Below are positions 22,815-30,473 of a stretch of DNA of 64,000 bases, one piece after another (position 1 is the stretch's first letter; each line of letters opens with the position of its first letter). The notes under the pieces are model-generated. The model did not search any database. It was not told where the DNA came from and worked only from the letters and a program-made list of their open reading frames with translations. A program made the translations under genes and the position numbers. The DNA comes from Pedobacter kyonggii. Its GTDB lineage: Bacteria > Bacteroidota > Bacteroidia > Sphingobacteriales > Sphingobacteriaceae. Location: positions 1 to 64,000 of the forward strand of contig NZ_SIXF01000015.1 of the NCBI RefSeq assembly GCF_004310665.1, read 5' to 3'.

Positions 22815-22833
22815 CTTAAAATTATACTAATTT

Positions 22834-23181
22834 TTAGTAATCAGCAGCTTCGCTTTCGCTTAAAATTGCTTTATGCTCACTTAATTTTGCGCGTGTTTTA
22901 TCTTTATGTTTAGTAATCTGCTTTCTTAACGATTCAATTGCCAGATCTGTGGCTTCTTCAAATGATTTACATTGTTCTTTAGCAAAGAGGGTCCCACCCG
23001 GTACAATGAGTTTTATCTCACTAATCTTATTGGCCTCGTCCTCTACGTTCTCTAACTTTAAATACACTTCTCCGCTAATGATCTGGTCGAAAAACTGATC
23101 TAGCTTATTTGCCTTTTTTTGTATAAAATCTAACAACTTACTGTCTGCACTGAAGTGGATTGATTGAACTCCGATTTTCAT
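22834..23181 (-). CDS. hpf: Ribosome hibernation-promoting factor, short form (HPF/RaiA/YfiA family)
   Basis: A 115-residue protein that binds the decoding region of idle ribosomes. It has the beta-alpha-beta fold of the family (MKIGVQSIHFSADSKLLDFIQKKANKLD at the start, then VYLKLENVEDEANKISEIKL and a basic helix LRKQITKHKDKTRAKLSEH). It lacks the C-terminal dimerisation domain of long HPF, so it is the short type. It lies 14 bp after the xer gene. The rpsU-xer-hpf order is typical of the phylum. Confidence 0.93.
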   Translation of the reverse strand: MKIGVQSIHFSADSKLLDFIQKKANKLDQFFDQIISGEVYLKLENVEDEANKISEIKLIVPGGTLFAKEQCKSFEEATDLAIESLRKQITKHKDKTRAKLSEHKAILSESEAADY

Positions 23182-23195
23182 TTTTCCTCCTTTTT

Positions 23196-24080
23196 TTATG
23201 CCTTTGGATGGGCTTGTTTATAAATTGTTTTTAATCTTTCGATCGAATTGTGGGTGTAAACCTGGGTTGCCGCTAAGCTGGCGTGACCCAAAAGTTCTTT
23301 AATTGCATTTAGATCTGCTCCTGCATTTAGCAGGCTTGTTGCATAACTGTGCCGAAGCACGTGGGGACTTTTCTTCTCATTGGTTGATACGTGGTTTAGG
23401 TATGAGGTAACAATACGGTATATTAATTTTGGATATGCCGCTGCACCTGTATTGGTAACGATTAAGATAGGCAAATTGTTATTAAAGTTTTGCAACTTTT
23501 TTAGCTCAATATAGGTATTTACCTGATTGATAAGCTGTTTATTTACAGGAATGATCCGTTCCTTATTTCTTTTACCCAATACCTTTATTGTTCCCGAATA
23601 AATATCAATATCAGTATCTTTTAGCTGGAGTAGTTCTGTTAAACGCATGCCAGTACCAAAAAGCAACTCAATTACCAGATGATCGCGAACAGAAGAGAAA
23701 CTTTCATTAAAATAATGCTCCGAGTCCAACAGCTGATCCATCTTTTGCGAATCAACAAATACGGGTAACCTTTTGGGTATTTTTGGTGCTTTAATTAAAA
23801 CGGTAGGATTTTGATCAATCTTTCCGCTTCGCTGTAAAAATTTATAAAAGCTTCTTAATGTTGAAATTTTTCTATTGATAGTATGTTCTGATACTTTCTT
23901 CTCCATCAGGTCTACCATATAGCTCCTTAGGTGAATATGCTTAACTTCTAAAAAGTTTAGCTCGAATGTAATATTGACATACTCTTCAAACTGATCTAAA
24001 TCTGTTTGATAAGAGGTAATGGTGTGCTGAGAATAGCGCTTCTCGTGAGTTAAATAGGTTATAAAACTTTTTAGCAACAT
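23196..24080 (-). CDS. xerC: Tyrosine recombinase XerC/XerD type
   Basis: A 294-residue chromosome-dimer-resolution-type recombinase. The N-terminal SAM-like core-binding domain (1-90) is followed by the catalytic domain with the full set R146, K170, H240, R243, H266 and nucleophile Y275. Its place between rpsU and hpf rather than in a phage or integron context argues for a housekeeping Xer. XerC versus XerD cannot be settled from sequence alone. Start chosen at the ATG giving MLLKSFITYLTHEKRYS. Confidence 0.9.
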   Translation of the reverse strand: MLLKSFITYLTHEKRYSQHTITSYQTDLDQFEEYVNITFELNFLEVKHIHLRSYMVDLMEKKVSEHTINRKISTLRSFYKFLQRSGKIDQNPTVLIKAPKIPKRLPVFVDSQKMDQLLDSEHYFNESFSSVRDHLVIELLFGTGMRLTELLQLKDTDIDIYSGTIKVLGKRNKERIIPVNKQLINQVNTYIELKKLQNFNNNLPILIVTNTGAAAYPKLIYRIVTSYLNHVSTNEKKSPHVLRHSYATSLLNAGADLNAIKELLGHASLAATQVYTHNSIERLKTIYKQAHPKA

Positions 24081-24189
24081 TCAATATCTTTTTAAGAGGC
24101 ATTGATATGAAGTTACAAATAGTTTTGATATAAAGAAATCATTAATTAATTGTTTATTGTAAAGTTTTTGATTTCTTTTTAAAACAAAA

Positions 24190-24220
24190 AAGTCCTCCCG
24201 ATTTTACATCGGGAGGACTT
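24190..24220 (-). terminator. rpsU terminator
   Basis: AAGTCCTCCCGAT (24190-24202) pairs perfectly with ATCGGGAGGACTT (24208-24220). A TTTTTGTTTT tract follows on the minus strand. xer and hpf therefore need their own promoter or read-through. Confidence 0.92.
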
Positions 24221-24243
24221 TAACATATCTATATCTTAAACAA

Positions 24244-24438
24244 CTATGCAGTTGTATCTTGATTCATATTCTGAATGTAAACAGCATGTTTAATTTCAGT
24301 ACGGCGAGCAACGGATTTTTTCTCGTATGCTTGGCGACTACGTAGTTCTCTCAATACACCAGTTTTTTCAAACTTTTTCTTGAAACGTTTAAGGGCTTTA
24401 TCTAATGATTCGCCGTCTTTAATGTTGATAATGATCAT
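24244..24438 (-). CDS. rpsU: 30S ribosomal protein S21
   Basis: The 64-residue S21 is a small basic protein at the mRNA platform of the 30S subunit. The core INIKDGESLDKALKRFKKKFEKTGVLRELRSRQAYEKKS is diagnostic. The C-terminal extension to QNMNQDTTA is normal for Bacteroidota. It is followed by a strong terminator. Confidence 0.96.
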   Translation of the reverse strand: MIIINIKDGESLDKALKRFKKKFEKTGVLRELRSRQAYEKKSVARRTEIKHAVYIQNMNQDTTA

Positions 24439-24493
24439 AACGCTGAAATACCTCCTCTCGTGGTTTTTAAAATTTCCCGTGCTATCGGGGCTG

Positions 24494-24501
24494 CAAATGT
24501 A
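24494..24501 (-). promoter_or_regulatory. Candidate rpsU -7 element
   Basis: TACATTTG on the minus strand matches TAnnTTTG about 55 bp before the rpsU start. No good TTG is seen at -33. Confidence 0.45.
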
Positions 24502-24559
24502 AGCAAAATATTGAAAATGAGAAAGGTTTTATAAAAAGAAAATTTATTTAAATCGTTAG

Positions 24560-24589
24560 TTGAATTAAACTGTTGTTTACCTACATTTA
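24560..24589 (+). promoter_or_regulatory. Candidate promoter of the 128-residue membrane-anchored protein
   Basis: TTG (24560-24562), a 19-bp spacer and TACATTTA (24582-24589, one mismatch to TAnnTTTG) lie 17 bp before the ATG. Confidence 0.45.
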
Positions 24590-24606
24590 TATATACATTA
24601 TATGAT

Positions 24607-24993
24607 ATGACAACAGGCAAAAAAGTAGGCATAATTATCACGGTTATAGTCGTTATTTTACTGGTAGCAATTTGCTATTATCGGTATTTCTTTGTTTTTG
24701 GCGAAGGCGTTAAAGCCGGAGAATTAAATTATGTAGTAAAGAAAGGCTATCTGTTTAAAACCTACGAAGGGAAATTGATCCAGAGTGGGGTAAAATCCAG
24801 ACAAGCAGGAACACTACAAAATAATGAGTTTGAGTTTTCTATTGCAAATAAAGAAATTGCAGATAAAATGATGGCCAATAGCGGCAAGTTTTACGAACTC
24901 CACTATAAAGAATATAAAAATACCCTTCCTTGGCGCGGATTTAGCGTTTATGTGGTAGATAGCATTTTAACTACTAAAGATATACCGCAATAG
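24607..24993 (+). CDS. Membrane-anchored conserved hypothetical protein
   Basis: A 128-residue protein with one N-terminal membrane helix (about residues 7-30, GIIITVIVVILLVAICYYRYFF) and an exported domain of about 95 residues. That domain contains GEGVKAGELNYVVKKGYLFKTYEGKLIQSG and ends with SVYVVDSILTTKDIPQ. Similar sequences recur in Bacteroidota, but I know no function. It is divergent from rpsU. Its stop codon is the first TAG of a TAGGGTT tandem array. Confidence 0.75.
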   Translation: MTTGKKVGIIITVIVVILLVAICYYRYFFVFGEGVKAGELNYVVKKGYLFKTYEGKLIQSGVKSRQAGTLQNNEFEFSIANKEIADKMMANSGKFYELHYKEYKNTLPWRGFSVYVVDSILTTKDIPQ

Positions 24994-25038
24994 GGCTTAG
25001 GGTTTAGGGTTTAGGGTTTAGGGTTTAGGGTTTAGGGG
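24991..25038. repeat. Tandem TAGGGTT (telomere-like) array
   Basis: Seven heptamers, of which five are exact TAGGGTT and the two end units vary. The array begins with the stop codon of the preceding gene. Confidence 0.92.
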
Positions 25039-25093
25039 GAATTATTATTTTGAAGATTAGTTTTAAAACCTTACACCGTAAACCCTTTACCTC

Positions 25094-25267
25094 CTAACCT
25101 TTTTTCGGCACCTTCGCTCCTTCTTTCCTGGCTTCCGATAATCCGATAGCAACTGCCTGCTTTTTGGAAGTCACTTTTTTACCTGATCCGCTTTTAAGCT
25201 TACCCTCTTTCATTTCGTGAATGGTTTTTTCTACTTTCTCACCAGCTTTTTCTGAATACTTTGCCAT
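25094..25267 (-). CDS. Small basic DUF6496-type protein
   Basis: A 57-residue, Lys-rich protein that begins MAKYSEKAGEKVEKTIHEMK, has KLKSGSGKKVTSKKQAVAIG in the middle and ends in KVPKKG. It matches the conserved small-protein family annotated DUF6496, with SKKQAVAIGLSEARKEGAKVP as its recognisable core. The function is unknown, but the charge suggests nucleic-acid binding. The start codon directly abuts a five-unit TCTTTAG array (AAAGAC repeats in the mRNA), which takes the place of a normal 5' leader. Confidence 0.78.
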   Translation of the reverse strand: MAKYSEKAGEKVEKTIHEMKEGKLKSGSGKKVTSKKQAVAIGLSEARKEGAKVPKKG

Positions 25268-25268
25268 G

Positions 25269-25303
25269 TCTTTAGTCTTTAGTCTTTAGTCTTTAGTCTT
25301 TAG
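25269..25303. repeat. Five exact tandem TCTTTAG units
   Basis: 35 bp of perfect heptamers. Read on the minus strand as CTAAAGA units, the array ends one base before the ATG of the DUF6496-type gene. Confidence 0.95.
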
Positions 25304-25354
25304 TAAAAAACACTACTGGCCGGGTATTGGTTTCGAAAATTTTAAAACAAAAAA

Positions 25355-25383
25355 AATCCGGAGGTGGTTAAACCGTCCGGATT
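25355..25383 (-). terminator. Terminator of the acyl-CoA dehydrogenase gene
   Basis: AATCCGGA (25355-25362) pairs with TCCGGATT (25376-25383), with a smaller GGTT/AACC pairing in the loop. A T-rich tract follows on the minus strand. Confidence 0.75.
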
Positions 25384-25423
25384 ACTCATAATATATTTGG
25401 TTTATTATTTATAAGGTTGAAGA

Positions 25424-25490
25424 CGAAAGGTTTAAGGCATGAGGTTCGATGCATAAGCCCTAAACCTTCTACCTTAAACCCCCTACCTTG
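25424..25490. repeat. AAGGTTTAAGG word array at the acyl-CoA dehydrogenase stop
   Basis: Degenerate direct and inverted copies of AAGGTTTAAGG / CCTTAAACC, running into the stop codon at 25483-25485. Confidence 0.6.
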
Positions 25491-26637
25491 ATAATACTTC
25501 TCTGGCGATTACAATCTTTTGTATTTCAGATGTTCCTTCGCCTATTGTACATAATTTACTATCGCGATAAAATTTTTCTACCGGAAAATCTTTGGTATAA
25601 CCATAACCGCCAAATATCTGAACAGCGTCTGTTGCTACCCTTACCGAAACCTCTGAGGCAAAATATTTCGCCATGGCCGATTCTTTCGTCATAGGCAAAT
25701 GCCTGTTCTTTAAATCTGCCGCCTGGCGGATCAATAATTCGGCTGCTTCGATTTCGGTAGCCATATCAGCCAGTTTAAAACTAATGGCCTGAAAGCTGGC
25801 AATGGGCTGACCAAACTGCTGGCGCTGTTTTGAATAAGCTACTGCAGCATCAAAAGCACCTTTTGCAATACCTAATGCCAATGCCGCAATAGAAATCCTT
25901 CCGCCATCTAAAACTTTCATGGCCTGTTTAAAACCTTCGCCAACATTACCCAATAAATTAGCCTTTGGCACACGGCAGTTATCAAAAATCATTTCTGTGG
26001 TTTCTGATGCACGCATGCCTAATTTATTTTCTTTTTTGCCTGCTGTAAAACCTGGTGTACCACGCTCTACCACAATGGCCGAAATCCCTTTAGAGCTTCC
26101 CTGCTCCCCTGTTCTTACCATTACCACTGCAATATCGCCACTTTTACCATGGGTAATCCAGTTTTTTGCACCATTTATGATATAGTCGTCTCCATCTTCA
26201 ACAGCGGTAGTCATCATTCTCAACGCATCAGAACCTGTATTGGCTTCGGTTAATCCCCAGGCACCAATCCATTCGGCCGTAGCCAGCTTGGGTAACCACT
26301 TTTGCTTCTGTTCTGCATTGGCAAATGCCATGATATGGCCGGTACATAAAGAGTTGTGTGCAGCCAGCGATAAGCCGATTGAGCCACAAACCCGGGCCAC
26401 TTCTACAATTACATCAACATATTCCTGATAGCCCAATCCAGAGCCTCCATATTCTTCGGGAACCAAAACGCCCATTAAGCCCAATTCTCCGAGCTGTTTA
26501 AACAATTCGACAGGGAAATACTGTGTCTCATCCCATTCCATGATATGTGGACGAATGTTTTTCTCTGCAAAATCGCGGACCATGGCCTTTACACTCTGCT
26601 GAGTTTCTGTTTCTGAAAAATCGAAGCTTACGCTCAT
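25483..26637 (-). CDS. Acyl-CoA dehydrogenase
   Basis: A 384-residue FAD flavoenzyme catalysing alpha,beta-dehydrogenation of acyl-CoA in fatty-acid or branched-chain degradation. The signatures GAWGLTEANTGSDA and QIFGGYGYTKDFPVEKFYRDSK are present, and the catalytic base is Glu367 in GEGTSEIQ, the position used by short- and medium-chain enzymes. The length is normal. It stands alone, ended by a terminator. Chain-length specificity cannot be fixed from sequence. Confidence 0.95.
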   Translation of the reverse strand: MSVSFDFSETETQQSVKAMVRDFAEKNIRPHIMEWDETQYFPVELFKQLGELGLMGVLVPEEYGGSGLGYQEYVDVIVEVARVCGSIGLSLAAHNSLCTGHIMAFANAEQKQKWLPKLATAEWIGAWGLTEANTGSDALRMMTTAVEDGDDYIINGAKNWITHGKSGDIAVVMVRTGEQGSSKGISAIVVERGTPGFTAGKKENKLGMRASETTEMIFDNCRVPKANLLGNVGEGFKQAMKVLDGGRISIAALALGIAKGAFDAAVAYSKQRQQFGQPIASFQAISFKLADMATEIEAAELLIRQAADLKNRHLPMTKESAMAKYFASEVSVRVATDAVQIFGGYGYTKDFPVEKFYRDSKLCTIGEGTSEIQKIVIAREVLSR

Positions 26638-26892
26638 TAAATTTATATTTTAGTTAGTTGAGGCAATTATAAACAATTATTTGATAGTTAGTTACCATTA
26701 AATATTTGTGCAATTACAGAATGAAATGGTATTCGGTTCAATTAGTTTATCGGTTAATTTTAAACCTTGAAATTAGCGGTGAAATTTTTTTTCTATTTTT
26801 CTTACAACTATAGCCGAATAATTTTAGATAATGGCGTTTTCGATTGAACGAGAGGATAAGGTAATAACAGCTCAGGAATCTTTAAACAGCAT

Positions 26893-26922
26893 CATGGATA
26901 CTGAAACAAGCTCAGTATGACG
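26893..26922. repeat. GTCATCCTGA-family palindromic repeat
   Basis: GATACTGAAACAAGCTCAGTATGACG is a variant of the GATCCTGAAACAAGTTCAGGATGACG-type hairpin also present at 39430-39455 and 41310-41337. Confidence 0.65.
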
Positions 26923-27088
26923 GCTCGCAGGAAAAACTTACTGAACAGAAAGCATCTTTTGGCCAAAATGGATTCTTTTTAGACCTTGCAAGCAATTAAT
27001 TCCTATAACTAAGCTGGAATAGGAGATACATAATTTTTAACTTGGTTATCTTTTTGCAAATCAGGTACAGCAGCGTTTGGCGTTATTC

Positions 27089-27266
27089 AGCCCTGCCCTC
27101 CACTTTACTCCGTTGCACTCCGTGTTCGTTCCGGTGAGGTTTAGGTGGCGCGGCCGGCACAATGATTTGGGTTTAAGCGCACTGTTCCTCCATAATTAAA
27201 CCTGATTGAAACGAACACAAATCCCGATTTTTTTTTAATCGGGTGAGTAAAGTGTAAAGCAGGGCT
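27089..27266. repeat. 178-bp inverted-repeat element (MITE-like)
   Basis: The outer arms 27089-27110 and 27245-27266 are 22-bp inverted copies differing in only four central bases (AGCCCTGC....ACTTTACTC). An inner pair GTGTTCGTT (27122-27130) and AACGAACAC (27210-27218) is nested inside, followed by a CCCGAT/ATCGGG hairpin. It contains a GC-rich core (GGCGCGGCCGGC) that is unlike its surroundings. Confidence 0.65.
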
Positions 27267-27398
27267 TTCGGAACCGATTAGCACAATCATTGCTTTCCAA
27301 ATCAAATTGAAAGTCTGTCTTTTTAAACCTTGCAAATAATTGAAATTGAATGGGCACGTTACTGCTTTTCAAAATGCTTAAAGTATAATCATGAGCTT

Positions 27399-28298
27399 CT
27401 AAAAAGAAATATAAGGCGTAATCTTATCAATAACCTGTTGGTTTAAAATGATGATCTTTTTTAAATCGGATGGGTTAGCATAATTGCCATGCTGCTTACG
27501 GTATTGAATAATGGCATTCATCTGTTTAAAAGAAAGATATGGATTACGCTTTAAATCGTTAAACGTTGCTGTATTTATATTTATTGTTTTTAATGGGGCA
27601 TTACTGATTTCAATCTGGTCTTTAATTTCGGCATACTTATTAGAATCTAAGCCATAAACTTCGAGCAGCTGCTCTTTCTTGTAAAAACCGCCTAAACGTT
27701 CACGGTATTTAATAATTCTAAGCGCAAAAGTTCCGCCAATGCCTTTTATCTCATCCAATTGTGCAGAATCGGCCTTATTAATATCGACGATTACTAAAGT
27801 TTTTTCAGCATATTCCTTTTTTTCGAAGGGTGCATATTTTCTTGAGGCGTTGATGGACTGATCGGGTATGTTAACATAAGGCAATATCTTTTTATACATT
27901 TCCGGCGAAATGGTATACATTTTCTGAAGATCTTCAGCTCTGTAAAACTTACCGCCCTTAGCGGTATAATTCAAAATCGATTGTGCCTGTTTTGCTGATA
28001 AACCTAAAGTTTGCCAACCCAGTGCATCTAAAGTGTTGGGATTGAATTTGAAAAGTTTAACCGTTTTTTCGGGATTTGAATTTTCAATCCGGTCACGAAT
28101 GGTATTGGCATATACCCGATCTGTTATGGTTATCTTCTGAATTTGTGCTAAAAGATCTGAACCATCATTTGAAACGGGCTGATAATAGCCATACATTATA
28201 GGTGTTGCCTTAATTACAATAATAATAAAGACCAGGAATAGCAATCCATTAAATTCACTTTTGCTAACACCAAAATTTTTGTTGAGCCAAATTCTCAT
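27399..28298 (-). CDS. ComEA-like helix-hairpin-helix protein, membrane-anchored
   Basis: A 299-residue protein with one N-terminal membrane helix (about 18-36) and at least three helix-hairpin-helix repeats: FNPNTLDALGWQTLGLSAKQAQSILNY (about 83-110), VDINKADSAQLDEIKGIGGTFALRIIKYRERLGGF (about 172-206) and ININTATFNDLKRNPYLSFKQMNAIIQYRK. Such HhH units in ComEA bind double-stranded DNA during uptake. Tandem-HhH anchored proteins are common in Bacteroidota, where a role in DNA uptake is plausible but not shown. It is divergent from the OlsF-like gene. Confidence 0.85.
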   Translation of the reverse strand: MRIWLNKNFGVSKSEFNGLLFLVFIIIVIKATPIMYGYYQPVSNDGSDLLAQIQKITITDRVYANTIRDRIENSNPEKTVKLFKFNPNTLDALGWQTLGLSAKQAQSILNYTAKGGKFYRAEDLQKMYTISPEMYKKILPYVNIPDQSINASRKYAPFEKKEYAEKTLVIVDINKADSAQLDEIKGIGGTFALRIIKYRERLGGFYKKEQLLEVYGLDSNKYAEIKDQIEISNAPLKTININTATFNDLKRNPYLSFKQMNAIIQYRKQHGNYANPSDLKKIIILNQQVIDKITPYISF

Positions 28299-28335
28299 TG
28301 ATGCGATATGACATGTGTATTATAAATATAAATCT

Positions 28336-28343
28336 TATTTTTG
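28336..28343 (+). promoter_or_regulatory. Candidate -7 element of the OlsF-like gene
   Basis: TATTTTTG lies 50 bp before the ATG at 28393. It sits downstream of an alternative in-frame start at 28315, so it supports the shorter protein. Confidence 0.5.
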
Positions 28344-28392
28344 GAATTGCAAAACAGAACAGGTTTTGCCTATCAACAATCTAAGAATTTAT

Positions 28393-30144
28393 ATGAAGAT
28401 CATAACTACATCTGAGTTTGCAAAAGCAACAAAGATAGATAAGCTAGGTGTACCAGGTTTAGCGGGCTTAATGATGGAGATCATGAAACTGAACGACATC
28501 AATGACGTATTCGCTCAAAACCAACACTTTAAAGGCTTAGAATTTGTAGACAAGATATTAGAAACCATTGGCGTTTCTATAGAATTTGATGATGATGATT
28601 TAAATAGTATTCCGAAAACAGGCCCTTTTATTGCTATTGCAAATCACCCTTATGGTGGTGTAGAAGGTTTGGCTTTAGTTAAACTATTGTGTACGGTTAG
28701 GCCTGATGCAAAGGTGATGGTCAATTTCATTTTGAAAAAAATACCAAACCTTGATGAATTTTTTGTTGCGGTAAATCCTTTCGAAAATGTTCAACATTCT
28801 TCAAGTATCAGTGGATTAAAAACTACTTTTGATTTGCTTAGAAATGGAACACCAATTGGTATTTTCCCTGCAGGAGAGGTTTCTACCTTTAAGTTGGATG
28901 CCCAACAGGTAACCGACAGGATGTGGCATCCTGTTGTTGGAAAACTGATTGCTAAAGCAAAAGTGCCCGTTGTACCTATTTATTTTCACGGCAATAACGG
29001 TGTTTTCTTTAACATTTTAAGCTTCATCCACCCTACCCTGCGTACAGCGAAGTTACCTTCGGAGTTTCTAAATAAACATGGCCGCACCATTAAGGTACGC
29101 GTTGGCAAACCAATAGCCGTATCTGAAATTTCGCACATGAACAGCAGTAATAAACTGATGGACTTTTTAAGGGCCCGTACGTATGCACTTGGTGTTGGAT
29201 TAGATACGGAGAAAAAACTCTTTAATCCGTTAAACTTATTTAAGATTAAAAAGAAACCTGCTGAGGTAATTGAAGAAACTTCAAGGCTTTTAATTAAAAA
29301 TGAGGTTGAACTTCTGGAAGATTTCAGGGTTTGGACAGAGAAAAACTACGAAGTATACATTGTTCCGACGTTAAAAATCCCGAATATTTTAAGAGAAATT
29401 GGCCGTTTGCGTGAAATTACTTTCCGCGAGGTTGGTGAAGGAACCAACAAAAAAATTGATCTTGATAATTACGATATTTACTATAACCACTTATTTATAT
29501 GGGATAAGGATTTAGAAAATATTGTAGGTGCCTACCGGATTGGTAAAGGTGATGAGATTTTAGAAAGCATGGGCCGCCGTGGCTTCTACCTGTCTGAACT
29601 GTTTAAAATGAAAGATCAGTTTTACCCAATGTTGAGACAAGGAATCGAGCTGGGCAGATCGTGGATCAGAAAAGAATACCAGGGTAAACCACTTCCATTA
29701 TTTTTGCTTTGGAAGGGCATTTTAAAATACCTGATCGATAACCCACAGTACCGCTACATGTTCGGGCCGGTGAGTATTAGCAACAACTTCTCTAAATTTA
29801 GTAAGGCCCTAATTGTAGATTACATTACCAAAAACCATTTCGATTATGAGATGGCTAAATATGTTAAACCAAGAAACAAATTCAAGGCTGACCTTTTACC
29901 AATTTCTACCGATACATTGGTTGATAGTAGTGAATCATTCAAAGATTTAGACAGCATCATCGGAGACATTGAAAATTCGCATATTAAAATCCCCGTATTG
30001 TTGAGGCAGTATATGAACCTGAATGCGAAGATAATCTCATTCAATATCGATCCTAAATTTTCTGATTGTTTAGATGGCTTCTTAGTGGTTGATACACATA
30101 ATATTCCACCAGAAATGCTCGAAAAACTCGGTAAGAATCTATAA
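28393..30144 (+). CDS. OlsF-like bifunctional acyltransferase (PlsC-type plus GNAT N-acyltransferase)
   Basis: A 583-residue protein with two acyltransferase halves. The N-terminal half (about 60-290) resembles PlsC/LPLAT enzymes, with IANHPYGGVEG at 82-92 and a GIFPAGEVS block. The C-terminal half resembles OlsB-type N-acyltransferases (LREITFREVGEGTNKKIDLDNYD, then GPVSISNNF). This order matches OlsF, which makes ornithine lipids in one polypeptide; related enzymes make glycine or other aminolipids, so the amino acid is not fixed. The usual HX4D Asp of the PlsC half is replaced: Val90 then Glu91 follow His85. Start at 28393 gives a family-like N-terminus. A terminator follows. Confidence 0.72.
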   Translation: MKIITTSEFAKATKIDKLGVPGLAGLMMEIMKLNDINDVFAQNQHFKGLEFVDKILETIGVSIEFDDDDLNSIPKTGPFIAIANHPYGGVEGLALVKLLCTVRPDAKVMVNFILKKIPNLDEFFVAVNPFENVQHSSSISGLKTTFDLLRNGTPIGIFPAGEVSTFKLDAQQVTDRMWHPVVGKLIAKAKVPVVPIYFHGNNGVFFNILSFIHPTLRTAKLPSEFLNKHGRTIKVRVGKPIAVSEISHMNSSNKLMDFLRARTYALGVGLDTEKKLFNPLNLFKIKKKPAEVIEETSRLLIKNEVELLEDFRVWTEKNYEVYIVPTLKIPNILREIGRLREITFREVGEGTNKKIDLDNYDIYYNHLFIWDKDLENIVGAYRIGKGDEILESMGRRGFYLSELFKMKDQFYPMLRQGIELGRSWIRKEYQGKPLPLFLLWKGILKYLIDNPQYRYMFGPVSISNNFSKFSKALIVDYITKNHFDYEMAKYVKPRNKFKADLLPISTDTLVDSSESFKDLDSIIGDIENSHIKIPVLLRQYMNLNAKIISFNIDPKFSDCLDGFLVVDTHNIPPEMLEKLGKNL

Positions 30145-30156
30145 ATTAATTCAATA

Positions 30157-30186
30157 AAAAAACCCAGACATCCATCTGGGTTTTTT
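30157..30186 (+). terminator. Terminator of the OlsF-like gene
   Basis: AAAAAACCCAGA pairs with TCTGGGTTTTTT around a 6-nt loop, directly after the stop codon, with a T6 tract. Confidence 0.93.
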
Positions 30187-30473
30187 ATTATCAACTAACC
30201 TAAACTTTATAAATACTAACCAAATATTTATGCCACAAAAGTAAGTCTGCCTTGTTAAATTGGTATTAATGAAATGTTATTTATAGAATTCGTTTATGAA
30301 TATGAAAGAATGTTTCTAAACAGATTACTTTCTACACCTAAGCATTTTTCAATCTCTCTGAACCGCCTTTAATGTTAACACTACGTTAAGCAGCACTAAA
30401 ATTGTTCACATAAAGAAATTGTTGCTTTTATGTTAATAATAAGTAAATTTAATGTAACCAAATATAGAGCGGT
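30187..30473. other. AT-rich upstream region of the transglutaminase-like gene
   Basis: No gene is seen. The only feature is a candidate promoter near its right end. Confidence 0.6.
30422..30451 (+). promoter_or_regulatory. Candidate promoter of the transglutaminase-like gene
   Basis: TTG (30422-30424), a 19-bp spacer and TAAATTTA (30444-30451) are one mismatch from consensus. They lie 22 bp before the TTG start codon. Confidence 0.45.

Larger units (their letters stand above)
22297..22833. other. AT-rich gap between hpf and the tRNA-tuf unit
   Basis: No convincing gene. The gap holds the promoter of the tRNA-tuf unit (22425-22454), a degenerate copy of the 3' end of hpf (22531-22565) and the hpf terminator (22781-22814). 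The rest is featureless AT-rich sequence. Confidence 0.7.
26638..27398. other. 761-bp non-coding gap with repeat elements
   Basis: No supported gene. It contains a GTCATCCTGA-family hairpin copy (26893-26922, centred on CTGAAACAAGCTCAG) and a 178-bp MITE-like inverted-repeat element (27089-27266). The first 200 bp hold the upstream region of the acyl-CoA dehydrogenase gene; no clear TAnnTTTG is seen there. Confidence 0.7.

Noticed and set aside
23196-24080. The tyrosine recombinase as a mobile-element integrase
   Set aside because: It has Xer length, sits between rpsU and hpf as in many relatives, and has no att sites, tRNA junction or phage genes next to it.
24991-25303. Possible CRISPR array from the clustered short repeats
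   Set aside because: The units are 7 bp head-to-tail without spacers, there are two unrelated units, and no cas gene is in the window.
27141-27335. A 64-codon minus-strand open frame in the gap upstream of the ComEA-like gene
   Set aside because: It lies almost wholly inside the inverted-repeat element 27089-27266 and its translation has no protein-like features.
30235-30246. CAAAAGTA near 30235 as a minus-strand promoter
   Set aside because: There is no minus-strand gene within reach and no -33 match; short AT-rich motifs like this are expected by chance.
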